From: Leptospira haakeii
GTDB taxonomy: Bacteria; Spirochaetota; Leptospiria; Leptospirales; Leptospiraceae
DNA: 64,000 bases
Assembly (NCBI RefSeq): GCF_002812045.1
Contig: NZ_NPEG01000010.1
Span: 1 to 64,000, forward strand
Direction of reading: 5' to 3'
The position numbers were made by a program, and so were the translations under genes. Positions within the stretch are counted from its first letter, which is position 1. Each line of letters starts with the position of its first letter. Below, piece by piece: positions 56,561 to 64,000 of the stretch. The notes beneath the pieces are model-generated. The model ran no database searches. It was not told the DNA's origin and saw nothing but the letters and a program-made list of their open reading frames with translations.

Positions 56561-57751
56561 TCAATAGATCCCGTCTGAATCGTAAAAAAACGAAGCTCCG
56601 GGCATAATGTAAACTTCTGTCAAGGTCTGTTTGGAATGATGGCTCATTTGACCTAGATCTATATTCGGGAAACGTAATAGATAATCATTGGTAGAGACTG
56701 TTCCAATCGTATCCCCGACGTACATAGAATAACTTCTGGTAATATCTTGACGGATCATTCCTATATCGAGACTAAACCTACAATATCTGAACGAGGATTC
56801 GAACATAAAGATAGTCCCTTTATCGGAGACCTTACCTCCATAAGCCGGAACTGAAATACTATAAGTTCCGGGCCCTCCCGAGACCGACTCTTGTAAAACC
56901 TGGCTGCCTATCGCCGAAAAATCACCCTTTCGATCCAAATATTCCAAACGAGAACGGATCTCCCACCATTCGGTAATTTTAAATTTCAGGTAGATCCCGG
57001 GAAGAATTCCTTTCATGGAAAAATTGGATTCTACATTTCCACCAACAGACCAGGTAGCTTTATCCGGAACCGGAGCACCAGGGCGAGAAGTAGAATAAGA
57101 TCCATAGGAACTCGTATCCTGCTCCGTGTATCTATGAAAATTTACGGAAGGTCCGATCCTAAATCTGGAAGTAAAAGGATGAATATAAGAAAATCTTAAA
57201 TGATCACTTATTCCGTCGAATCTTAATAGTCTGTTTCCTTCGAATGCGGAAGCCCAGTATAGATCCGTCCTAGGAGTGAAAAAATTCGTAGAGGCAGGCT
57301 CTTCTTTACCATATTTTCCTAATGAAGAATTTCTGGCAGATTGGATCTCGAAACGATTTTTCCATCCATAACTGATATCCCAAGCCTGAGTTTGAACCGC
57401 CAACGATTTAGCTTCTTTATAAGGAAAAGAAGGAGGAGAATCGGGATCTACTATATTCCTAAGTATCGAATCCTTTGACCAAGCCGGTCCTGTTTCATTC
57501 AATACCGCAGGAGAAAGATTTCCAATCCCTACACCTATTCGGAACATTAATCTATGTTCGAAAACTTTACTAAACTTATCGTTAGGATCATTAAACCAAG
57601 AAGAAGTTTCTTTAGCGGCCTCTTCTTGCTTTGCAATAGGAAGAGGTTGTTCCGTCTTTTCTGGCTCTTGGGAAAAATTCGGGATGGTAAAAGACAAAAA
57701 TAAAAGTAAACTTAATAAAATCCTAAAATTCGAAATCACAAAGAATCTCAT
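56561..57751 (-). CDS. predicted outer-membrane beta-barrel protein
   Basis: This is a 396-residue protein from the ATG at 57751, preceded by AAGGGG. A signal peptide (MRFFVISNFRILLSLLLFLSF) is followed by a Gln/Glu/Pro-rich linker. The remainder alternates aromatic and charged residues in strands ending in Tyr-rich segments, as in outer-membrane barrels. It was not assigned to a family. An upstream in-frame start at 57835 would lie inside the OmpA-like gene and is less likely. It follows that gene 10 bases after its stop, so the two form an operon. Confidence 0.65.
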   Translation of the reverse strand: MRFFVISNFRILLSLLLFLSFTIPNFSQEPEKTEQPLPIAKQEEAAKETSSWFNDPNDKFSKVFEHRLMFRIGVGIGNLSPAVLNETGPAWSKDSILRNIVDPDSPPSFPYKEAKSLAVQTQAWDISYGWKNRFEIQSARNSSLGKYGKEEPASTNFFTPRTDLYWASAFEGNRLLRFDGISDHLRFSYIHPFTSRFRIGPSVNFHRYTEQDTSSYGSYSTSRPGAPVPDKATWSVGGNVESNFSMKGILPGIYLKFKITEWWEIRSRLEYLDRKGDFSAIGSQVLQESVSGGPGTYSISVPAYGGKVSDKGTIFMFESSFRYCRFSLDIGMIRQDITRSYSMYVGDTIGTVSTNDYLLRFPNIDLGQMSHHSKQTLTEVYIMPGASFFYDSDGIY

Positions 57752-57761
57752 TCGAATCCCC

Positions 57762-58469
57762 TTAGTATACGATCCGAACTGTTCCGACATAGATCTCGGT
57801 TCTTCGATTCTTTTTTTCAGAGAAGAAGGTATCAACTATCTTACGCAGATCCGCGTATCCATCTACTTCCTTAAATCTTTCCTCTGCAATTTCATGGGAT
57901 TGTTTAAGTTCTTGTTTTACTGCCTGGGATCTTTCTTTACTTAACTTTAGATTTGAAGTGAAGGAACCTGGAGTATCCGTATGTCCTCCGATCCTCACAT
58001 TTGTTTCAGGATAAGCAACTAATGCATCGGCGATTTTAGAAATAAGATCCCTTGCTTTAGGAGTTAACGTGGATCTTCCGGATGGAAATGCAACGTCTCC
58101 ATCTATTACGATCAAAAGTTCTCTTAACTTTTTCTCTTCTTCTATACGTTTTAGTTCGACTCCGGGAGCCTTTAGTCCTTCTTCCGTTTGTTCAAATGTA
58201 GTTCCCGAATACTCAAATGCTTTTTTTAAGCCTCGATACATGATCTCCATATAATTAGGAGTTCCTAGATCGTCCAAAGAGCCTTCGTTTAATTTACCTA
58301 ACGCTTCTTCCTTGGAATTTGCAGGTATTTCGTCTTCCGGAACACAGCCGCAGAATTTTTGAAATGATTTAGACTCTACGATGGCATATCTGGTCCGAGC
58401 ACAATCCAGAAAGAAAAATGATACGACTAGGAAGAGCAAGAAGGATATGCGAGAATTAATAATCAGCAC
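57762..58469 (-). CDS. OmpA-family lipoprotein
   Basis: This 235-residue protein has a signal peptide with lipobox FLDC (Cys about 23) and a middle region with two Cys (KFCGCVPED). The C-terminal OmpA/MotB peptidoglycan-binding domain (about 115-235) carries the marker NVRIGGHTDTPGSFTSNLKLSKERSQAV. It probably tethers the outer membrane to the cell wall. It is the first gene of a two-gene operon and is divergent from the DUF1554 lipoprotein across about 245 bases that should hold both promoters. Confidence 0.88.
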   Translation of the reverse strand: MLIINSRISFLLFLVVSFFFLDCARTRYAIVESKSFQKFCGCVPEDEIPANSKEEALGKLNEGSLDDLGTPNYMEIMYRGLKKAFEYSGTTFEQTEEGLKAPGVELKRIEEEKKLRELLIVIDGDVAFPSGRSTLTPKARDLISKIADALVAYPETNVRIGGHTDTPGSFTSNLKLSKERSQAVKQELKQSHEIAEERFKEVDGYADLRKIVDTFFSEKKNRRTEIYVGTVRIVY

Positions 58470-58714
58470 TCGAATACGATTTGAATAAGAAAGTTATGAC
58501 CCTTGTGCAGGAAACATCTTCGACAAGATACTACTTTTTTATAATATTCGCAAAGTCTTATGTAAGTTTTAATATTTTATTAAAAACAAAATCAATCCTT
58601 GGCACTTAAGGAATGGTCTAAAACTTTTTTCCGAAATTTCTGAAAAAGATTAGAGTTAATACCTATTTGAGATTGCCTAGTCTTAATCATAGAAACCCAA
58701 TTGGACCGAGGTCG

Positions 58715-61700
58715 ATGAAACGAATCCGCAAAAGGCATCCTATTTCCATCTTTATTCTTTCGGTTTTACTTTTGCTCCAATGTAAGGGTTCGACGAATTC
58801 TTTGGATTATATACTCTCCGGGGTAAGTGAAAAATATTCCCAAAGTGCGAACGGAGTTACGGTTTCTTCTCCCAATTATTCCTATGTAGTGCCTGAAAAT
58901 CCGGTAAATGGGACCTTGGATCTAGAGATCCGATTAAACAAGATACCTACGGCGGACGTGACTTTGCCTCTTTCTTTAAGCCATACGGATCGGGCAACAA
59001 TTTCTGTTCCTACAGTAACCTTTACTGCAGGCAACTGGGATTCTCCTCAGACAATTACGATTACTGGTATAGATAATTTAGCTGTGGAGGGGAATAAGGA
59101 TATTTCTCTTTATGTAGGTAAAGCAACTAGTGAAGACAAATCCTATAACGGTCTTTATACACCTTCCATCGGGATTACCGTAATAGATGACGATTCATAT
59201 AGCATCGTAGTTTCTCCTAAAAAGGATCTGATCACTACTGAAAAAGGAAATACCGCCAGTTTTGTCGTGGTCTTGAGCAAGGCTCCTTCCGCTAATGTTG
59301 TAATTCCTACTATCCAAAGTTCTGATTTGACAGAAGGAACCGTATCCCCTTCTTCTTTAACATTTACTAATGGGAATTTCAATATTCCTCAGGTAGTTAC
59401 GATTACCGGAGTGGACGACGTTCTTACGGACGGAAATATTCAATATAAGATCAACTTAGGGAACTCCACGAGTTCCGATATAAATTATAATAATATAATA
59501 TTACCTCCGGTTTCCGTTACGAATATAGATTACGAGGAACCGGCTATAATAGTCACACCTACTACTTTGAATATCAATGAGGCGGGAGCTGCTAAAACAT
59601 TTACGGTTACTTTGACTGTCGAACCTCCCGGCAATGTGACCATACCTGTTTCCAGCTCGAATCCATCAAGAGCAACGGTGGATACTTCACTACTTACGTT
59701 TACTCCTGCAAATTATAATACTCCTCAGACGGTTACAGTCACTCCTGTAAATAACGGGATTGCAGACGGAAATGTGATCGTAAATATAATCTTAGGAACC
59801 GCAACAGATTACGGAAATGAAAATCCTCCTGATGTAAAAACAAATATAACGGATGATGATAGTCCTGGGATCACGGTTTCTACATTAAGCACAAATACCA
59901 ATGAGGCCGGACAAAACGCGTTCTTCACAGTAGTTCTTACAAGTGAACCTACGTCTAACGTTACTGTTTCCTTTAACGAAAAGAAAGATTCGGTAAATTT
60001 AAGCAACCAAGAAGGCACGATCGACCAAACTCAGGTTACATTCACTCCTTCCAACTGGAACACACCTCAATCAGTGGTGGTTACCGGAGTGGATGACGAT
60101 GTGATGGATGGAAATGTACAATACCAGATCGGAGTTAATAAGGCGACAAGTTCCGATTCCAAATATAATAATAGAACCCCTAGTCCGAATTTTGTTACAG
60201 TAAACAATTTGGACGACGACACTGCCGGCTATGTGATATTTGCAAATGGAAATACCACTCTCACAAGTAATTCTTCCGTTTCTATCAATGGTTTTGCTAC
60301 AGATGATTCCGCTAAACTGGATCCTCAAACTTATTCCAAGTTCACAATCCGATTGAGGTCCCAACCTCTTTCCAATGTTACTCTAAATCTTTCTAGCGGA
60401 AGTACAACTAACGATGGAGTTTTAAATACTTCTACCTTAGTTTTCACTCCTTCTAAGAATGTAGCAGGCGGATGGAATCAGGATAGGGAAATTACCGTAA
60501 CCGGAAATTCCAATGGCGCTAACGAAGGAAATCACGATTATACGGTTTCGACTTCCACTACAACAACAGATACTAAGTATGGAAACGCTACATTCGTCAA
60601 AAATCCTTCTTTCGTGTATTATAGTTGTGATAATGATGTTTCCAATCTCATTTCTTCTTGTAGAAGATCCGGAGGTTTCTCCACAAGTGAAGGAGGAGGA
60701 ACTGCTACTATATATCTGATCACACAATCTTCTCCAAGCTCTAACGTAACTGTTACTGCTTCCAGTGATGATACTACGGAAGGAAATGTGACTGCTTCTG
60801 CAACCATCACTTCCGGAAACTGGAACACGATGATCTCTTCCGGAACGAATAAAATCGTAGCTACCGGTGTGGATGATGCTCTCGTAGATGGGAATGTCCT
60901 ATACAATATAATTTACGGCGCAGCCACCGGTGGATTGACGTATACCACACCTTCTACACCTATCCGAAATATCGACGATGAACAAGTATTAACATTTTCG
61001 AATATAAGCGGGGATACGAGCGAAGATGGAACAAGTGCGACCTTTAAAGTAAAACTGGGACTTTCCTCTCCGCCTACCGGAGATGTCACTTTCACTCTTT
61101 CTTGTAAATCCGGAAGCACAGAATGTGCAAGCGTGAGCCCTACAAGCCTAACATTTACTTCTTCCGATTATAATGTGAATAAAACTATAACGATCACAGG
61201 CAAGAACGATAATAGAGTGGATGGCACCCAAAGTAGTTGTGTATCTTTCAGTCTTCTCACAAGTAGTGATGCAACTTTCGACCAGTATCAACCTCCTGAT
61301 TATTGTGGGGTCCAAAACTTGGACAATGATAAGTTAATTTGGATCACTTCCCTTACAAAAAGTGGAAACCTGAACTCGGGCATGACTGTTGCAGACGATA
61401 GTTGTAACGATGGTGCAGATGCAAACAAACCTACAGATATGGGAAGTGCTACCTATAAAGCTTTGATCGTGGATGGTTCCACCAGGATTGCCACCACAAC
61501 CGGAACGAATGCGACCGGTCAAACCAACTGGGTTTTGGATGCAAACAGAGATTATTATCTAAAGACAGGTAGTTTACCTTATTCTAATAAAGTATTTACT
61601 ACGAATTCATTCAAATTTTTCAGCTTTGGAAGTTTGACAACTGCATTTAGCGGAAGCGGGTCGGATTCTTTCTGGACAGGATTAAATTCGAATTGGACTA

Positions 61701-61852
61701 CCGCAAGTAATCACTGTAATATGTGGACCGATGATATTACTTCCGGTATTACGGGACAGTACGGGATCGGAAACGCATTAGGATCCGGGGCAATCAGTTC
61801 AGGAAATGATAGCTGTTCCGTTTCCAAAAAGTTTATCTGCGTCCAACAATAA
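58715..61852 (+). CDS. repeat-rich lipoprotein with Calx-beta-like domains and C-terminal DUF1554 domain
   Basis: From the ATG at 58715, with GAGG just upstream, it is 1045 residues. The signal peptide ends in lipobox LLQC. About seven Calx-beta-like repeats of 95-125 residues follow, each with a TFTxxNWNxPQxVTVTGVDD core and ending in an IDDD-type acidic turn. These suggest calcium binding. The last 170 residues are a DUF1554 domain (IWITSLTKSGNL to KKFICVQQ), with six or so Cys. Such proteins are typical of Leptospira and are surface exposed. The adhesive role is inference. Confidence 0.85.
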   Translation: MKRIRKRHPISIFILSVLLLLQCKGSTNSLDYILSGVSEKYSQSANGVTVSSPNYSYVVPENPVNGTLDLEIRLNKIPTADVTLPLSLSHTDRATISVPTVTFTAGNWDSPQTITITGIDNLAVEGNKDISLYVGKATSEDKSYNGLYTPSIGITVIDDDSYSIVVSPKKDLITTEKGNTASFVVVLSKAPSANVVIPTIQSSDLTEGTVSPSSLTFTNGNFNIPQVVTITGVDDVLTDGNIQYKINLGNSTSSDINYNNIILPPVSVTNIDYEEPAIIVTPTTLNINEAGAAKTFTVTLTVEPPGNVTIPVSSSNPSRATVDTSLLTFTPANYNTPQTVTVTPVNNGIADGNVIVNIILGTATDYGNENPPDVKTNITDDDSPGITVSTLSTNTNEAGQNAFFTVVLTSEPTSNVTVSFNEKKDSVNLSNQEGTIDQTQVTFTPSNWNTPQSVVVTGVDDDVMDGNVQYQIGVNKATSSDSKYNNRTPSPNFVTVNNLDDDTAGYVIFANGNTTLTSNSSVSINGFATDDSAKLDPQTYSKFTIRLRSQPLSNVTLNLSSGSTTNDGVLNTSTLVFTPSKNVAGGWNQDREITVTGNSNGANEGNHDYTVSTSTTTTDTKYGNATFVKNPSFVYYSCDNDVSNLISSCRRSGGFSTSEGGGTATIYLITQSSPSSNVTVTASSDDTTEGNVTASATITSGNWNTMISSGTNKIVATGVDDALVDGNVLYNIIYGAATGGLTYTTPSTPIRNIDDEQVLTFSNISGDTSEDGTSATFKVKLGLSSPPTGDVTFTLSCKSGSTECASVSPTSLTFTSSDYNVNKTITITGKNDNRVDGTQSSCVSFSLLTSSDATFDQYQPPDYCGVQNLDNDKLIWITSLTKSGNLNSGMTVADDSCNDGADANKPTDMGSATYKALIVDGSTRIATTTGTNATGQTNWVLDANRDYYLKTGSLPYSNKVFTTNSFKFFSFGSLTTAFSGSGSDSFWTGLNSNWTTASNHCNMWTDDITSGITGQYGIGNALGSGAISSGNDSCSVSKKFICVQQ

Positions 61853-61858
61853 GGACAA

Positions 61859-61887
61859 GGCTCTCTGCGTATAAAGACCGGAGAGCC
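61859..61887 (+). terminator. weak hairpin after the DUF1554 gene
   Basis: GGCTCTCTG (61859-61867) pairs with CGGAGAGCC (61879-61887) with one T-G wobble, seven bases after the stop. There is no T-run behind it, so termination strength is doubtful. Confidence 0.5.
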
Positions 61888-61915
61888 CACCTTACATACT
61901 CTTAAAATCGAAAAT

Positions 61916-61941
61916 TTCTTTAGACAGGACCGTCTAAAGAA
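61916..61941. promoter_or_regulatory. inverted repeat, probable ArsR operator
   Basis: TTCTTTAGAC (61916-61925) and GTCTAAAGAA (61932-61941) are perfect 10-bp arms around six bases, ending six bases before the arsR-type start codon. ArsR-family proteins usually bind such dyads at their own promoter, so autoregulation is likely. A hairpin in the mRNA leader is an alternative. Confidence 0.65.
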
Positions 61942-61947
61942 TGAAAC

Positions 61948-62250
61948 ATGGAGAGAGTGCCGAACCATAAGCCAGTTAAACTCACTGAAAAGGAATTTAC
62001 TAAAATTTCCAGGGCCCTTGCCGAACCTAGGAGATTCCAGCTTTTACAATGTATCGGTTCCAAAAACGAACCGACTGCTTGCAGCACTCTGAATAAGTCC
62101 CAAGATATAAGCCCAGCCACCCTCTCCCACCATATTAAAGAACTGGAAAATGCGGGCTTGATAGAAACCTCCAAAGAAGGCAAATTCGTAAGTATCACCC
62201 TAAGAAGGGATATATTCAAGGCCTATCTGGACAAACTTTCCCAGATTTAG
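61948..62250 (+). CDS. ArsR-family winged-helix regulator
   Basis: This 100-residue repressor-type protein has a winged helix-turn-helix (ISRALAEPRRFQLLQCIGS, then ISPATLSHHIKELENAGLIET). Metal-binding ELCVCDL-type Cys motifs of classical ArsR are absent, although two Cys (positions about 37 and 48) are present. It precedes the SDR gene by 134 bases, with its own operator upstream. Confidence 0.9.
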   Translation: MERVPNHKPVKLTEKEFTKISRALAEPRRFQLLQCIGSKNEPTACSTLNKSQDISPATLSHHIKELENAGLIETSKEGKFVSITLRRDIFKAYLDKLSQI

Positions 62251-62384
62251 ATCGAACCGACCGACGCTCATTCTAGTTTCGTTAATTTGATAATTATCGA
62301 ATTATCTAAATATTTTAAAAACAAATACTTCGATACTTGTCTAACTATAAAATTAATTAGATCCTAATATTCAGGAGTGATCTT
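62251..62384 (+). promoter_or_regulatory. promoter region of the SDR gene with GATAATTATC palindrome
   Basis: The 134 bases are AT-rich. A perfect 10-bp palindrome GATAATTATC is at 62289-62298, followed by a partial repeat GAATTATC. It could be a regulator site, perhaps for the upstream ArsR-type protein, but its sequence does not match the dyad at 61916-61941. Confidence 0.4.
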
Positions 62385-63134
62385 ATGAGTCAGTTAAAAG
62401 GTAAAGTCGCGGTGGTAACAGGAGCTTCCAAAGGGATTGGAGCAAGTATCGCTAAAACATTAGGTTCAGCAGGTGCATCCGTAGTTGTTAATTATTCTTC
62501 CAGCAAGGAAGGTGCAGATAAGGTCGTTGCAGAGATCGAAAAAAACGGAGGCAAAGCAATCGCAGTCCAAGGTGATATGTCTAAGTCTTCCGACGTTAAA
62601 CGATTATTTTCAGAAACGAAAAAGGCTTTCGGTTCGGTAAATATCCTAGTGAATAATGCAGGTGTATTCGAGTTCGCTCCCTTAGAAGCGGTAACGGAAG
62701 ATGAGTTTCATAGACAAATGAATACGAATGTTCTAGGTCCTATACTTGCCACTCAGGAATCTCTGAACCATTTTTCTCCGGAAGGTGGATCAGTGATCAA
62801 TATCAGTTCCATAGTGAGCGATAATCCTGTTCCAAATTCAGTTGTATATGCTTCCACTAAGGGTGCGTTGGATACTGTATCCCAAGTATTAGCTTTAGAG
62901 CTGAGTTCCAAAAAGATCAGAGTGAATACGATCGCACCGGGTGGTGTGGAAACAGAAGGAGCTCATAGACTTGGAATGATAGGAAGTGATATGGAAAAAA
63001 TGATCGTTTCCAAAACTCCACTAGGAAGGTTAGGACAACCCGAAGACATAGCAAAGGTTGCGTTGTTCTTGGCATCCGAGGATTCTTATTGGCTTACGGG
63101 AGAAAGGATCAGTGCATCCGGTGGCTTTAGATAA
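62385..63134 (+). CDS. SDR family oxidoreductase (FabG-like)
   Basis: This 249-residue NAD(P)-dependent reductase has the cofactor motif TGASKGIGAS, the structural NNAG, catalytic Ser in INISSIVS and YASTK. The C-terminal ISASGG is typical of 3-oxoacyl-ACP reductase-like or glucose-dehydrogenase-like SDRs. The ribosome site is AGGAG. A role in fatty acid synthesis cannot be told apart from other ketone reductions. Confidence 0.88.
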   Translation: MSQLKGKVAVVTGASKGIGASIAKTLGSAGASVVVNYSSSKEGADKVVAEIEKNGGKAIAVQGDMSKSSDVKRLFSETKKAFGSVNILVNNAGVFEFAPLEAVTEDEFHRQMNTNVLGPILATQESLNHFSPEGGSVINISSIVSDNPVPNSVVYASTKGALDTVSQVLALELSSKKIRVNTIAPGGVETEGAHRLGMIGSDMEKMIVSKTPLGRLGQPEDIAKVALFLASEDSYWLTGERISASGGFR

Positions 63135-63226
63135 AATTTTTTGAGTGTTTCGGGGTATGATTAGTTTGTGAATGAAACCATAAAATTCGAGTAGATCACT
63201 TATGTTGGAGCTTCTAATCATGCCCT

Positions 63227-64000
63227 ATGAACTATTTACGGGAACCAATCCAATTAAAAAACGGCAGAGCCGAATGTATTAAAATACAAACTAACGATCA
63301 AAATTCTCTGACCAGGGAAAATATGATAGAATTGGAAAATATTCTAGCTGAGATCGATAAGGACGATAATATTCGCGCAGTCGTTCTAAGTTCCGATAAT
63401 CCCAAATTTTTTTCCAACGGTATCGATGCAGAAAATATCCTAAATACTCCAAGAGAAAAACTCACCGCAGAGATGGGACAAATTGTAATCCTATTCGGCA
63501 AACTTTTAAGCTTCGGAAAACCTCTTCTTGCAGAAGTTACCGGTTACGCAATGGGTGGAGGTGCAGTTATGACTCTAGCCTGCGATTTTAAATTTATGTT
63601 GGAAGGTAAGGCAAGAATCGCATTCACTGAGGTTCTGGTTGGACTTCCTCTTCCGATCAGCTTTATTGATAAGCTTAAGATCACTGTTAAGTCGGAATAC
63701 TTAAACGAGGTTTGCCTTTTAGGAACCGCTTATAAGGCAGGAGAAGCAAAGGAAATTTCTTTGATCAATGAAACCGCCGAGAATAAGGAAGATTTGCATA
63801 AACTTGTTCTGAAAAAATTGGACGAAGTGATGTCAATCGCACCAAGCGCTTACAGAAGAACCAAGGCTGCCATCAACAAAGAGATCAATGATAAATTCGA
63901 ATCCCAGTTGGAATTCACCAAAAGTAGTTTTGAAGATCCTAAAGTAGTGGCAAATTTGTTGGAAGCAATGAGTGCTTTGAAAGAAAAGAGAAGACCGAAA
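63227..64000 (+). CDS. enoyl-CoA hydratase/isomerase family protein, 3' end beyond window
   Basis: The frame from ATG 63227 runs 258 codons to the window edge without a stop. Crotonase-fold markers are VVLSSDNPKFFSNGIDAE (substrate-binding loop), GYAMGGGAVMTLACDFKFM (oxyanion hole) and AFTEVLVGLPLP. Family members are usually about 255-290 residues, so it is nearly complete. It would hydrate or isomerise enoyl-CoA intermediates of fatty-acid breakdown. An ATG at 63202 is out of frame and quickly stops. Confidence 0.88.
   Translation, partial: MNYLREPIQLKNGRAECIKIQTNDQNSLTRENMIELENILAEIDKDDNIRAVVLSSDNPKFFSNGIDAENILNTPREKLTAEMGQIVILFGKLLSFGKPLLAEVTGYAMGGGAVMTLACDFKFMLEGKARIAFTEVLVGLPLPISFIDKLKITVKSEYLNEVCLLGTAYKAGEAKEISLINETAENKEDLHKLVLKKLDEVMSIAPSAYRRTKAAINKEINDKFESQLEFTKSSFEDPKVVANLLEAMSALKEKRRPK

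Noticed and set aside
1..64000. Prophage, integrative element or insertion sequence
   Set aside because: No integrase, transposase, phage structural gene, tRNA-flanked direct repeats or clear composition shift was seen.

Overview
The window reads as a spirochaete chromosome segment, most likely Leptospira. Support comes from a DUF1554-type lipoprotein with Calx-beta-like repeats, many large multi-domain two-component kinases, spirochaete-style lipoboxes, a 7TM/SpoIIE phosphatase, moderate-to-low GC with A/T-rich codon ends, frequent TTG starts, and a complete-looking early-cobalt (anaerobic) B12 operon. Published comparative work reports B12 autotrophy as a trait of infectious rather than saprophytic Leptospira, so an infectious or intermediate lineage is likely. 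The species cannot be fixed from the sequence.

Region 1 (1-13.5 kb) is mixed. It holds a 7TM-SpoIIE-TPR phosphatase, a three-part fused assimilatory-type nitrate reductase (molybdopterin + FAD/NADH module + BFD [2Fe-2S]), small unknown proteins, an alginate-export-like outer-membrane barrel, a PAS histidine kinase, a Crp/Fnr regulator, and an SDR plus catalase-fold pair.

Region 2 (13.5-34.9 kb) is the core of the window. A cobalamin riboswitch precedes a tightly packed 20-gene run: cobalt import (cbtB, cbtA), cobaltochelatase (cbiX with a ferredoxin tail), a DUF3209 protein, an FNR-type flavoreductase, cbiD, cbiC, cbiET, cbiL, cbiG, cbiH with a long tail, cbiF, btuR, cbiA, cbiZ, a cobC-like phosphatase, cobU, a cobD-cbiP fusion, cbiB and a second phosphatase. 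A second cobalamin riboswitch then precedes a TonB-dependent receptor. Precorrin-6A reductase (cbiJ/cobK), cobS and cobT are not seen. The flavoreductase is a possible stand-in for the first.

Region 3 (34.9-56.4 kb) is a signalling island, mostly on the minus strand. One operon has a 2108-residue poly-HAMP hybrid kinase followed by a REC-HWE-type kinase and two receivers. It contains nine near-identical 276-bp repeats. A NarX/NarL-like pair lies next to it. A second operon runs cheR-cheB-hybrid kinase-REC kinase, and its large kinase is a paralogue of the poly-HAMP one. Between them are a lipoprotein, an OsmC protein and a SoxR locus: soxR is divergent from an FMN reductase-MFS pair, with a MerR-type 19-bp-spaced promoter.

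Region 4 (56.4-64 kb) has a probable outer-membrane barrel protein and an OmpA-like lipoprotein on the minus strand, divergent from the repeat-rich DUF1554 lipoprotein. An ArsR regulator with a 10-bp-armed inverted repeat before its start follows, then an SDR and an enoyl-CoA hydratase cut by the window end. No tRNA, rRNA, CRISPR array, insertion sequence or prophage was recognised.
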